IMG/VR virus record: IMGVR_UViG_3300030106_003494
Span: 1-46,954 of that record
DNA: 46,954 nt
Reading direction: 5' to 3' (one strand)
Source: a virus
Positions within the stretch are counted from its first letter, which is position 1. Each line of letters starts with the position of its first letter. This document shows, in pieces, positions 39,325-46,954 of the stretch. The notes under the pieces were generated by a model. That model was not told the origin of the DNA, did no database searches, and saw only the letters and a program-made list of their open reading frames with translations. The position numbers and the translations under genes are program-made.

Positions 39325-39666
39325 ATGGCAAACACCTTTAAAATTGACACAAAATCCAGTGTTGTTACTGATGCTCATACCAGCACAAATGCAAATGTCT
39401 TAACAGCTGGCGGTTCTGCTACATTAGTCCTTTTAAGTATTTTAGTTTCTAATAAGACAGGAGCTAGTGCTGATGCAGATGTATTTTTAGTTACTTCATC
39501 TGGTGATGATGTATTTTTACTTCGTAATGCACCAATTCCTGCAGGTTCTTCATTAGAGATCATAAGCGGATCAAAAATAATTATGGAATCAAATGATGTT
39601 TTGAGAGTCAGAACTGACACTTCAAACTCATGTGATGTAGCTATTAGCTATTTAGAACAGACATAA
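39325..39666 (+). CDS. Beta-rich virion protein (113 aa)
   Basis: Starts 1 base after the preceding stop. Strand-rich: SATLVLLSILVSNKTGASAD, DVFLLRNAPIPAGSSLEIIS, then GSKIIMESNDVLRVRTD. This fits a phage 'fibre base' beta-sandwich. Function unknown. Confidence 0.65.
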   Translation: MANTFKIDTKSSVVTDAHTSTNANVLTAGGSATLVLLSILVSNKTGASADADVFLVTSSGDDVFLLRNAPIPAGSSLEIISGSKIIMESNDVLRVRTDTSNSCDVAISYLEQT

Positions 39667-39667
39667 A

Positions 39668-39991
39668 ATGGGATTAACACAAAATAACGATCTTAAATAT
39701 TTATTATTAGATTTTAATAAGTTAAAAGATGAAGTTGCATTATTAAGTGAAAAAATAAATGAAGAAAAGGTTTTAGAATTAAATGATGAAAATTGGGAAA
39801 ATATTAGAAAAAAACGAAATTTTTTACTAAAATCTACAGACTGGACAGTTTCTCCTGGGTCATCTGTAGATCAGGCTCAATGGTCTGCATATAGACAGAA
39901 TTTAAGAGACATACCTCAAAAATATAAGAATGAATCTCCTAATAAGGTAGTGTGGCCTACAAAACCATCAACTAATGGTCCTAATACATAG
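39668..39991 (+). CDS. Tail-assembly chaperone-like protein (107 aa)
   Basis: The C-terminal half reads NWENIRKKRNFLLKSTDWTV, then YRQNLRDIPQ, then VVWPTKP. This is the hallmark of the phage tail-assembly chaperone family (R..LL...DWt....W..YRq.LRdip.......WP..P). In T4-like and lambdoid phages the motif helps fibres fold or attach. The N-terminal half is a coiled coil (LKDEVALLSEKINEEKVLEL). Confidence 0.8.
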   Translation: MGLTQNNDLKYLLLDFNKLKDEVALLSEKINEEKVLELNDENWENIRKKRNFLLKSTDWTVSPGSSVDQAQWSAYRQNLRDIPQKYKNESPNKVVWPTKPSTNGPNT

Positions 39992-40053
39992 TGATCAAAA
40001 ATTAGTAAAAGTAAAATAAATACAGTATTTAGTAAGCATTTAGCTAATTAGTT

Positions 40054-42378
40054 ATGCCATATATTGGAAATAATATCAGGTCTGCTGATGACTACAGATT
40101 AATTGATGACATAAGCAGTGGATTTAATGGCAGCGCTACAACATTTGCCTTACAAGTAGGAGGATCATCTCCTGTACCTTTCCCAAAAACTCCTCAGCAG
40201 TGTTTAATTTCTGTTAATGGTGTAATCCAAGAACCTGATCCTACAGGAAATTCAGGTTTTACATTGACAGGAACAAATATAGTATTTAGTTCAGCACCAA
40301 CAAATGGACATTCGTTCTTTGGAATAATATATGCAACAGCTGACTATTTAAATGCTGGAGGTACATTTCCTGACGGAGCAGTTGGTAATCCATCCATAAC
40401 CTTCACAAACGACGATGACACTGGCCTTTATAAAAAAGGATCAGGCGCAATAGGATTTGTTTCTAATGGTGTAGAGATAACAAGTGTTGATGGAGATGGA
40501 TTTACAATAGCCGACTCTATTATTCATGGTGGAGATACTAATACAAAGATTAGATTTCCTGCTGCTGACACATTTTCAGTAAACACTGCTGGTGCTGAGA
40601 GGTTCAGAATAGACTCATCTGGAAAAGTTGGAATCGGAGTTACAAATCCTGATAGAGAACTTGATATATCAAATTCATCTGGTAATTGTACTATTAGTTT
40701 ACGGAGTTCAGATAGCCATACAACACAACTTTTATTTGGTGATGTCTCAGCAGAATTAAGAGGTAGAGTTGGGTATTCATCTAGTGATAACCTAGATTTT
40801 TATACTGCTGCAAATGAACGTATGCGTATAGATTCGTCTGGACGGCTACTTATTAATACATCAGCACAATCTACAGGTACTAATTCAGCAAATGCAATTT
40901 TAACTGTTAATAGTCAGGTAGGTAATGCTACATCAGCAGCAATATTAGCTTTAAGAAGAGGTCAGGCATCTGCCAGTATTTCTCAAAATAATACACTCGG
41001 AAGGATTGTTTTCTGTGATTCACAAGCTGGTGAATATGCTTTTATTGAAGGTGAAGCTGATTTAGGTAGTAACGGGGTAGGAGATACTGCTGGACGTATT
41101 GCTTTTAGCACTTCAGCAGATGGATCATCTGCACCAACAGAACGCATGCGTATAGATTCTAACGGAGCCGTTCATATTAAATCTGCTGGTACGTCTTATC
41201 TTGGCTTTACAGGTTCAGGTGATGCTGGGATAATAGTTGGAAACGGAAGTGTCTCTGATGCTGGATTACAGATAAGAACAAGTAGTTCTGGTACTTGTAG
41301 AGTGAATTTTGGTGATGGAGACGGTTCTTCTTCTGAAAGGTCAAGAGGATTTATTCATTACACACATTCTGACGACAGTATGCAGATTGGTGCAAATTCT
41401 TCAGAACGTATGCGTATAGATTCGTCTGGTCGAGTTGGGATAGGTACAACAAGTCCACAAGAGATATTGCACGTTAAAGCAGCTAGTGAAGCTATAAATA
41501 CTAGAGATGGTGTTATTTTTGGCTCGACAGATCTTCTAGCAGCAGACAAAGGATTACCGTTAGTTTGGACTGCAAATATTGGTACTGATGCTGATTATGG
41601 AATAGCAAGTATTTGTGGAAGAAAAGAAAATGCTACAAGTGATAATGGTGCTGGATATTTACAGTTTGGAACTGGTAATGGTCCTGGTGCAATAAGCGAA
41701 CGCATGCGTATAGATTCATTAGGGAATGTAGGTATAGGTACAACAACTCCAACAGGTTCTAATGCTGGTTATAATGGTGCTTTATTACATTTACACCAGA
41801 CAAATAGTAGTTTAGCAGGGTCACAAGTTCATTTAACAACTGGAGTTAGTGGACAAGGAATTGCAGATGGTTCAATTATTGCTCAATGGTCGGACAATAA
41901 TCTTTATATTAATAACCAAGAAAATGCAGCAATAAGATTTTTCACAAACAATGGAGATAGAGCAAGGATTGACGCAGATGGTTTAAAGTTAGACGGAAAC
42001 ACCGCAGCAGCAAATGCGTTAAATGACTACGAAGAAGGAACATTCAGTGCAACTGCTTCTGCTGCTGGTTATTCAGGTGGTAGTGCAATAGCAATGGCAG
42101 ATGAAAGTTACACAAAAATAGGAAATATGGTTTATTTTAATATGAGATTACAAGTTGCTTCTAGTTTAAGTGATGGTGATTTAACAATTACAGGATTACC
42201 ATTTACTGCTTCTCAAGATTCAGTAGTTAATTTTTCTTGGCAAGATGCTGCAAGTTTCAACGGTGGGCAGGGTAAAATATCTGGAACACAATGTGTAAGG
42301 TTTAATGGAACATTTCCAACACACCACACGGGAACTGCAAATATCATATTTGAAGGAACATACAGAACTAATTCTTAG
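40054..42378 (+). CDS. Tail fibre with repeated ERMRIDSSG motifs (774 aa)
   Basis: N-terminus MPYIGNNIRSADDYRLIDDI is a standard attachment domain in marine phage fibres. The shaft has repeats of the form (E)RMRIDSSGRVGIGTTSP at about residues 188, 255, 365, 450 and 549; the DNA encoding ERMRIDS is nearly identical at each. The C-terminal 100 residues (YSGGSAIAMADESYTKIGNM and on) look like a beta-rich receptor-binding head. No S74 chaperone at its end. Confidence 0.8.
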   Translation: MPYIGNNIRSADDYRLIDDISSGFNGSATTFALQVGGSSPVPFPKTPQQCLISVNGVIQEPDPTGNSGFTLTGTNIVFSSAPTNGHSFFGIIYATADYLNAGGTFPDGAVGNPSITFTNDDDTGLYKKGSGAIGFVSNGVEITSVDGDGFTIADSIIHGGDTNTKIRFPAADTFSVNTAGAERFRIDSSGKVGIGVTNPDRELDISNSSGNCTISLRSSDSHTTQLLFGDVSAELRGRVGYSSSDNLDFYTAANERMRIDSSGRLLINTSAQSTGTNSANAILTVNSQVGNATSAAILALRRGQASASISQNNTLGRIVFCDSQAGEYAFIEGEADLGSNGVGDTAGRIAFSTSADGSSAPTERMRIDSNGAVHIKSAGTSYLGFTGSGDAGIIVGNGSVSDAGLQIRTSSSGTCRVNFGDGDGSSSERSRGFIHYTHSDDSMQIGANSSERMRIDSSGRVGIGTTSPQEILHVKAASEAINTRDGVIFGSTDLLAADKGLPLVWTANIGTDADYGIASICGRKENATSDNGAGYLQFGTGNGPGAISERMRIDSLGNVGIGTTTPTGSNAGYNGALLHLHQTNSSLAGSQVHLTTGVSGQGIADGSIIAQWSDNNLYINNQENAAIRFFTNNGDRARIDADGLKLDGNTAAANALNDYEEGTFSATASAAGYSGGSAIAMADESYTKIGNMVYFNMRLQVASSLSDGDLTITGLPFTASQDSVVNFSWQDAASFNGGQGKISGTQCVRFNGTFPTHHTGTANIIFEGTYRTNS

Positions 42379-42434
42379 ACCGAGCTACGTCTTAAAACTA
42401 AGCCTAAACCTGTTTTAATCGGAGATTAATCCTA

Positions 42435-42719
42435 ATGGCACTAACTGAATCAATTGAATACGACAAAATAGAAATCATAGGCCAGTACAAGCATGTGCAG
42501 GTAAGAAAAGCAACAGTAATTAAAAAAGACGATGTTGAACTAACGAGATCTTTTGAGAGATATGTATTAAACGCTGGTATATTAGATGATTCAGATAATT
42601 TTATTGATACGGATTTATCAGAACAACCACCAGAAGTATCTACAATTTGTAATGCTGTATGGACTACAGAAGTAAAAAATGCTTGGAAAGCTAAACTTAT
42701 AGCAGCTAAAGGAGAGTAA
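42435..42719 (+). CDS. Fibre-associated small protein (94 aa)
   Basis: Contains IEYDKIEIIGQYKHVQVRKA, then ATVIKKDDVELTRSFERYVL, a pattern I recall in small proteins beside cyanophage fibres. The C-terminal helix (VWTTEVKNAWKAKLIAAKGE) may pack on the fibre. TAATG overlap to the S74 fibre gene. The function is unknown, perhaps fibre folding. Confidence 0.65.
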   Translation: MALTESIEYDKIEIIGQYKHVQVRKATVIKKDDVELTRSFERYVLNAGILDDSDNFIDTDLSEQPPEVSTICNAVWTTEVKNAWKAKLIAAKGE

Positions 42720-44671
42720 TGGCACTAACACAGATCAGCACACAAGGTATTAAAGACGGTACTATCACTGGAACGGATCTTGCCACTAACGTAGACCTGG
42801 TTGATAACCAAAAGTTAAGACTTGGAAATTCTCAAGATTTACAAATATACGTTGCTTCATCAAATAATCAAAATTATATAGATGCTATTGCAAATGGCAT
42901 TACTAATATAAGGGCTGATATTCTTGTTTTAGCAAGATTAAATAGCGATAAATTTGCAAAATTTACTGCGGGTGGATCATCAGAACTATATTTTGCTGGA
43001 AATAAAAAGTTTGAGACAAAATCAGATGGAGTCTTGGTAACAGGAGAGATACAGGCAACTACTTTAGATATTAACGGTTCTTCTCACTTAGATGGAACTG
43101 CTGTTGTAACAGGCAACTTAGATATGCCAGATAATGCAAAAGTATTACTGGGAACTGGTGATGACCTACAAATTTATCACGATGGTACGCACAGTAATAT
43201 TGACAATGCAACTAATGAATTAAGGATTGAAAGTCTAAATCAAATAAGATTCAACACAGATGATTTTAGAGTTTATAAGGGAAATCTTACTGAATTTCTT
43301 ATTAGAGCAGTAGGCGATGGTTCAGTAGAACTTTATCATAACGGCAGTAAAAAGTTTGAGACAACAAGCGGAGGAGCAGAGATCCCAGATGGTTCTGTTC
43401 TTACAGTACAAACAACAAGCACCTCAAATGGATTTTTATCATTTCTTGATATAGGTAATGTCGGTTATCAATGGAAATTTCCAGATAATAATACTGTGCA
43501 ATTTGGAACAAATCATAGTAGCGATAAACGACTACAACTAAATAATGAAGATCCTAGTTCTTATTTTCATTTTTCACTTGCAGATAATGGCAAGATGCTT
43601 TTTGGAAATAACGATGATCTGCAAATTTTTCACTCAGCAAGCCATTCTGTTATTCATGAAACTGGAACAGGCGAATTACATTTGCAATCTGATGTTGGTG
43701 GGGTAAGACTTCAAAGAGGTAACGGAGATACTGGATTGTTTTATAATGTGGGAGGAGCAGTAGAGCTATATTTCGATGGCAGTAAAAAGTTTGAGACTAC
43801 AAGTGCGGGAGCTACGGTTACTGGCTCGCTTGGTATAGGTACAACAAGTCCAGATCAAACACTTCATGTTCATAGAGGGAGTGCTGGAAGTGTAAGTTCT
43901 GCTCCTTCCTCTGTTTTAACTTTAGAAAATGATGCTACAGCAGTTTTACAATTTTTAACCCCAGCTTCTTCAGCAGCACAATTACGTTTTGGTGATCCAT
44001 CAGATAACGGTGCTGGATTTATTCAATACGATCATTCAATCAATGCTCTTCAATTTGGAACGAATGGACCAGAAAAAATGCGTATCAATAGTGATGGCAA
44101 TGTTTTTATCCAGGGAGGGACTACTGTAGTAAATCCAGGCTTTGGTAATAATTCTGATCCTGGTAACTTTTTTGCTCACACTGGTTATGCAATGCACTCA
44201 AGAGATAATGGTACTGCATTGTTTATTGCAAGAAATGATAGTACAGGTTCATTAGTTTCATTTAACTATAATGGTGGTGGTCAGATAGCAGATATTACAA
44301 CAAATGGTTCAAGTGTTTCTTATGGTACTGGTTCTGATTACAGGCTTAAGGAAAATATAACTACTTTAACAAATGCAATAAAAAGATTAAAAAATTTAAA
44401 ACCTTCAAGATTCAACTTTTTAACAACTCCATCAATAACACAAGATGGATTTATTGCCCATGAAGTACAGGAAGTTGTACCAGAAGCAGTTACAGGAGTA
44501 AAAGATGAAGTGCGTACAGAAGATGGTGATATGGGGGAAAAAACAGGAGATCCAGTTATGCAAAGTTTAGATGTTGCAAAACTTGTCCCCTTGCTTACTG
44601 CTGGACTGCAAGAAGCTATAAGTAAAATAGAGCTATTAGAAACCGAAGTTGCAGCATTGAAGGCTGGTTAA
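42719..44671 (+). CDS. Tail fibre with S74 endosialidase-type chaperone domain (650 aa)
   Basis: Residues 1-530 are repeats, e.g. LYFAGNKKFET, LYHNGSKKFET, LYFDGSKKFET, each in a beta-rich unit. At about residue 537 GSDYRLKENITTL begins the intramolecular chaperone; the Ser before D is the expected self-cleavage residue, and FIAHEVQEVVPEAV and a final coiled coil (KIELLETEVAALKA) complete it. The chaperone folds the trimer, then cuts itself off. This is a host-recognition protein. Confidence 0.88.
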   Translation: MALTQISTQGIKDGTITGTDLATNVDLVDNQKLRLGNSQDLQIYVASSNNQNYIDAIANGITNIRADILVLARLNSDKFAKFTAGGSSELYFAGNKKFETKSDGVLVTGEIQATTLDINGSSHLDGTAVVTGNLDMPDNAKVLLGTGDDLQIYHDGTHSNIDNATNELRIESLNQIRFNTDDFRVYKGNLTEFLIRAVGDGSVELYHNGSKKFETTSGGAEIPDGSVLTVQTTSTSNGFLSFLDIGNVGYQWKFPDNNTVQFGTNHSSDKRLQLNNEDPSSYFHFSLADNGKMLFGNNDDLQIFHSASHSVIHETGTGELHLQSDVGGVRLQRGNGDTGLFYNVGGAVELYFDGSKKFETTSAGATVTGSLGIGTTSPDQTLHVHRGSAGSVSSAPSSVLTLENDATAVLQFLTPASSAAQLRFGDPSDNGAGFIQYDHSINALQFGTNGPEKMRINSDGNVFIQGGTTVVNPGFGNNSDPGNFFAHTGYAMHSRDNGTALFIARNDSTGSLVSFNYNGGGQIADITTNGSSVSYGTGSDYRLKENITTLTNAIKRLKNLKPSRFNFLTTPSITQDGFIAHEVQEVVPEAVTGVKDEVRTEDGDMGEKTGDPVMQSLDVAKLVPLLTAGLQEAISKIELLETEVAALKAG

Positions 44672-44698
44672 TATAATACCTGTAACTATTTATTTTTT

Positions 44699-44887
44699 AT
44701 GGCAGTCGATCCACAGCAAAAGCTGGAAGCTCTCAACTCTGAACTACAACAGGTAGTAAATAACTTTAATCAGGCAAATCAAGTTGTAGAAAACTGTAAG
44801 CAAAAGATATTTGAACTTAAGGGTGGCATAGCTGCTGTAGAAGATATTTTAAAGCCAGACGAGACAGCAGAGGAACAGTCTGAATAA
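44699..44887 (+). CDS. Small coiled-coil protein (62 aa)
   Basis: Heptad-like coiled coil (QKLEALNSELQQVVNNFNQA, NQVVENCKQKIFELKGGI) and an acidic tail. Similar short coiled-coil proteins follow cyanophage fibre genes. It may be a fibre-tip or chaperone accessory. The start is ATG 44699. Confidence 0.6.
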   Translation: MAVDPQQKLEALNSELQQVVNNFNQANQVVENCKQKIFELKGGIAAVEDILKPDETAEEQSE

Positions 44888-44889
44888 CA

Positions 44890-44937
44890 TTGATTTTTTG
44901 TTAAAAACAATTAGTATATAATTTTAATTTTTTAAAA
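44890..44937 (+). promoter_or_regulatory. Candidate promoter of the porin-like gene
   Basis: TATAAT at 44917-44922 with TAGTA before it, about 15 bases before ATG 44938. A poor TTGTTA or TTGATT upstream is at non-ideal spacing. The position opens the host-like module and suggests its own transcription, which is inferred. Confidence 0.4.
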
Positions 44938-45291
44938 ATGCTCAAAAAAGTATTAACAATAGCTGCTGCTTCAGCTTTATCAACACCTGCGTTTGCTGGT
45001 TTCTATGTAAACGTAGAAAACAATGGCTCTTATACAGGCAAAGATTACACTGGATCTGGTACTGACTTACATCTTGGTTATGAGAATGGTAATGCCTTTG
45101 GTAGCTACTACATTCAAGGTGGAGCGTATCTTAACAACCCAGATGGTGCAGATTCAGAAACAAACTTCTCTGGTAAAGTTGGTGGTTCTGTAGTTGCATC
45201 AAAAAATATTGATGTATATGGAGAGTTCTCTATCGTTACAGATACAACTAATTCTTACGGAACGAAGCTTGGTTTGAAGTATAAGTTTTAG
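44938..45291 (+). CDS. Secreted outer-membrane beta-barrel (porin-like) protein (117 aa)
   Basis: Signal peptide MLKKVLTIAAASALSTPAFA with AFA/G cleavage. The mature part begins GFYVNVENNGSYTGKDYTGS and has alternating strands (FGSYYIQGGAYLNNPDGAD, SKNIDVYGEFSIVTDTTNSY), ending in Phe (LGLKYKF), the usual outer-membrane barrel signature. From memory, near-identical small barrels occur in marine picocyanobacteria and several cyanophages. It should insert in the host outer membrane and could alter the surface, for example in exclusion or nutrient uptake. Confidence 0.78.
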   Translation: MLKKVLTIAAASALSTPAFAGFYVNVENNGSYTGKDYTGSGTDLHLGYENGNAFGSYYIQGGAYLNNPDGADSETNFSGKVGGSVVASKNIDVYGEFSIVTDTTNSYGTKLGLKYKF

Positions 45292-45353
45292 TCATCATAG
45301 ATAACGTGATATAAAGGGGAGCTAATGCACAAATAGAGCAGAAAGTTATAATA

Positions 45354-45608
45354 GTGACAGGTACTAATGCTTTAGCAAAGGCTTCTCTCATGTTAAATAA
45401 AATTTCTTCTATATTATCCATCGTATCTTTTGTAATCAGCATTTCAACTTTAGGTGGAGCGTATGCTGGATATCGTTACATAACCAGCCCACAGTTTGAA
45501 AAGATGATGATGGAAAAAGTTATGAGTAAGGTATCAGGAATGATGCCAAAAGTATTAGATAGTGCGTTACCTAGCACAACAGGACAATCTATTCCATTTA
45601 ACAAATGA
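45354..45608 (+). CDS. Small membrane protein (84 aa)
   Basis: GTG start at 45354; an alternative ATG at 45390 (MLNKISSILSIVSFVISI) is possible. One span (residues about 19-42, ILSIVSFVISISTLGGAYAG) and a Lys/Met-rich helix (FEKMMMEKVMSKVSGMMPKV). Proteins of this plan occur in cyanophages. The end overlaps the next start by ATGA. Unknown function. Confidence 0.65.
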   Translation: MTGTNALAKASLMLNKISSILSIVSFVISISTLGGAYAGYRYITSPQFEKMMMEKVMSKVSGMMPKVLDSALPSTTGQSIPFNK

Positions 45609-45772
45609 ACTGCTGGCACTGTAATACAGAATTAGTCTGGGGAGGAGATCAAAGTATTAGTGAAGATTGTTTACCTCATCTGCAAGAAGAGTATTCAATG
45701 ATGACTAATTTATCTTGTCCTAAATGTCATTCTGATGTAGAGGTTTTAATGCCTAAATATGCCTACGATTGA
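45605..45772 (+). CDS. Zinc-ribbon protein (55 aa)
   Basis: ATG at 45605 (ATGA overlap). Cys3-x-x-Cys6 (MNCWHCNTELVWGGDQS) and Cys38-x-x-Cys41 (NLSCPKCHSDVEVLMP) form a zinc ribbon. The start pattern MNCW.CNTEL.WGGDH is one I recall from cyanophage conserved proteins. It overlaps the next gene by 14 bases. Function unknown; it may bind nucleic acid or a host polymerase. Confidence 0.75.
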   Translation: MNCWHCNTELVWGGDQSISEDCLPHLQEEYSMMTNLSCPKCHSDVEVLMPKYAYD

Positions 45773-46082
45773 TATACCTGAGATACATATTCCAGAAGTA
45801 TCAATACCACAAGTTTACGTCCCACAAGTATCTTTACCTGGGTATGAACCTCTAAATGTAGAAACTATAGGTTGCAGATACTCTCATCGAGATACAAAAA
45901 ATACGGGCAATAGAAATTTATTAGTAGAAGATCCCAATGGGGTGACAAGTAGTTGTCCATATCCGTCTTTTATACCGATGAATTACCAAGCAGATCAACT
46001 AATTATTGTTGAAGAAGCTGCTGTTGTAAATGACGAACCAGCAAAGAAGCGAAGATGGAACTATATGCACCACGATTTATGA
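45759..46082 (+). CDS. Pro-rich cyanophage-type protein (107 aa)
   Basis: N-terminal repeats IPEIHIPEVSIPQVYVPQVS are followed by a conserved-looking part, RYSHRDTKNTGNRNLLVEDP, and PSFIPMNYQADQLIIVEE, a pattern seen in cyanophage and Synechococcus proteins (from memory). It overlaps both neighbours, by 14 and 53 bases. The role is unknown. Confidence 0.7.
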   Translation: MPTIDIPEIHIPEVSIPQVYVPQVSLPGYEPLNVETIGCRYSHRDTKNTGNRNLLVEDPNGVTSSCPYPSFIPMNYQADQLIIVEEAAVVNDEPAKKRRWNYMHHDL

Positions 46083-46245
46083 AGACGTTCCCTTCAAAGA
46101 TCAGTACATTCCAGAAGTTTCTACTATTGTATCTACTGCTGTTATTGGCTTGGTTGCTGCCAGTACTCCACTATTACTTAATGCGGTCAAACCCATTGTG
46201 AAGCAAATCGTTAAAAAACTGACAAAGAAAAAAGATAAGGTATAA
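46030..46245 (+). CDS. Small membrane protein with basic tail (71 aa)
   Basis: A 53-base overlap with the previous gene. A span (EVSTIVSTAVIGLVAASTPL) precedes a Lys-rich tail (KPIVKQIVKKLTKKKDKV). Paired with the Pro-rich protein, it recalls cyanophage modules of two small envelope-linked proteins. The function is unknown. The stop precedes a strong terminator. Confidence 0.65.
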   Translation: MTNQQRSEDGTICTTIYEDVPFKDQYIPEVSTIVSTAVIGLVAASTPLLLNAVKPIVKQIVKKLTKKKDKV

Positions 46246-46271
46246 TAATAATGGTTCTGGTTAGGGACTTG

Positions 46272-46322
46272 AGCCTATTGCACAATAATGAGTCTAAGGT
46301 GCAACTTAGGCTTATTTTTTTG
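46272..46322 (+). terminator. Strong terminator of the late region
   Basis: AGCCTATTGCAC pairs with GTGCAA(c,t)TAGGCT (12 pairs with a two-base bulge) and a T run follows (TTATTTTTTT). It lies 27 bases after the last plus-strand gene and overlaps the stop codon of the convergent gene at 46312, so it separates the two. Confidence 0.85.
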
Positions 46323-46954
46323 TTTTTAATTCGTGCGTATGTGGTATAACTTGATTTGGTGGTACTGTTACTTTTATCCCTTCACAAATCTCTGCGTATT
46401 TTCCAGTGAAGGTTACTCCTAACTTTGCCTGTTCCCCACATACTTTTAGTCTAAATAATGCAAGTTCTAGTTTCTGTTTTTGAAAGAGTAATTCTTGATT
46501 TTTTATATTTACTTCTGTTGCTCTTAAACATAAGTTAGGTGCTTTACCTAACGGAATACTGATCTGTGCTGAGATCCCATAGTTCAAGTTATAATTATCT
46601 TTTTCAAATCTTGGTGTCTCCTGTACATACTTAACTTCACCAGTATCTTCATCATAAATATTCTGTCTGGTAACAGTTTCTATGGGTCGATTGAATGACC
46701 AAGCATCTGTCACATAAGGAGTAATTGTAAGACTGGGAGAAGAACATACAATCCCCTGTGACATCCTGAATTGTGGGGTGCTTTGCGGGGTTATCATGGT
46801 AGCATTATTATTAACTACCCCTTGTGCATTACTGGATGGGGATGCGACTGTGGTATTTGCTAAAACTTTAGTTGGACATAACAATAATAAAATTACTGTC
46901 CAAAGGTAGCTTCTACGGTTACGGTGGTTGTTGTATTTATGGTGCGATTTATAG
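46312..46954 (-). CDS. Secreted cyanophage-type protein, 5' end beyond the right edge
   Basis: The frame is open from the stop (46314-46312) to the right edge. A Lys/Arg/His-rich stretch and RSYLWTVILLLLCPTKVLA, an ideal signal peptide with A-x-A-like cleavage (VLA/N), appear before the TTG at 46884, so the true start is outside. The mature protein has YNLNYGISAQISIPLGKAPN, then paired helices with two or three Cys (LCLRATEV, RLKVCGEQAKLG, YAEICEGI). From memory, 'YG....i.iPLg....C' proteins are found in marine Synechococcus/Prochlorococcus phages and hosts. Probably periplasmic. Confidence 0.72.
   Translation of the reverse strand, partial: YKSHHKYNNHRNRRSYLWTVILLLLCPTKVLANTTVASPSSNAQGVVNNNATMITPQSTPQFRMSQGIVCSSPSLTITPYVTDAWSFNRPIETVTRQNIYDEDTGEVKYVQETPRFEKDNYNLNYGISAQISIPLGKAPNLCLRATEVNIKNQELLFQKQKLELALFRLKVCGEQAKLGVTFTGKYAEICEGIKVTVPPNQVIPHTHELKTKK

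Noticed and set aside
1-46954. Complete circular genome with joined ends
   Set aside because: Joining end to start puts stop codons into both edge genes (TAG before the plus-strand fragment, TGA before the minus-strand signal-peptide gene), so the ends do not join exactly as given.

Overview
The window looks like most of the genome of an AT-rich, tailed double-stranded DNA phage, most probably a marine cyanophage with a podovirus-like particle. The phage assignment is direct: a terminase large subunit with Walker A and B motifs, a 749-residue portal protein, a probable scaffold, a probable major capsid protein, a run of tail and fibre genes, a tail-assembly chaperone-like protein, and a fibre ending in an S74 self-cleaving chaperone. 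No sheath, tube or long tape-measure gene is visible, which fits a short tail. The cyanobacterial host is inferred from the right end (44.9-46.95 kb). That end holds a small secreted beta-barrel protein, a zinc-ribbon protein, a Pro-rich protein, small membrane proteins and a secreted protein that resemble, from memory, sets shared by marine picocyanobacteria and their phages. No photosynthesis gene is present.

Layout. From 170 to 15689 every gene is on the minus strand. This arm holds about 45 mostly tiny genes, packed with 1- or 4-base stop/start overlaps, and is probably the early or takeover region. Recognisable items are a ribbon-helix-helix protein, an NrdR-type zinc ribbon, two helix-turn-helix proteins, a DUF2786-type protein, a protein whose C-terminus resembles the anti-CRISPR AcrVA2 family, a short C5-cytosine-methyltransferase-like protein and a 12-cysteine phage protein. 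The gaps between blocks carry recurring elements: 14-bp palindromic operator-like sites, a 41-bp leader repeat and clusters of hairpins.

About 650 bases without genes (15690-16341) separate the arms. This AT-rich region carries repeated CATTTG-type motifs and several copies of the same 14-bp palindrome, and is the best candidate for the main control region or the origin.

From 16342 to 46245 nearly everything is on the plus strand. The order is: a block of eight low-complexity, Gly/Ala-rich or coiled-coil proteins (probably virion-internal or ejection proteins plus a holin-like one), a probable small terminase, the large terminase, an AbrB-like protein, the portal, a scaffold gene that overlaps the portal by 515 bases in another frame, capsid, head-tail connectors, large tail proteins and fibres. 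One small minus-strand, holin-like gene interrupts the fibre region. After the fibres comes the host-like module, closed by a strong terminator, with a convergent secreted-protein gene running off the right edge.

No DNA polymerase, primase, helicase, RNA polymerase, integrase or endolysin was recognised. Genes run off both ends, so some may lie outside the window. Family names are from memory of motifs; no search was run.
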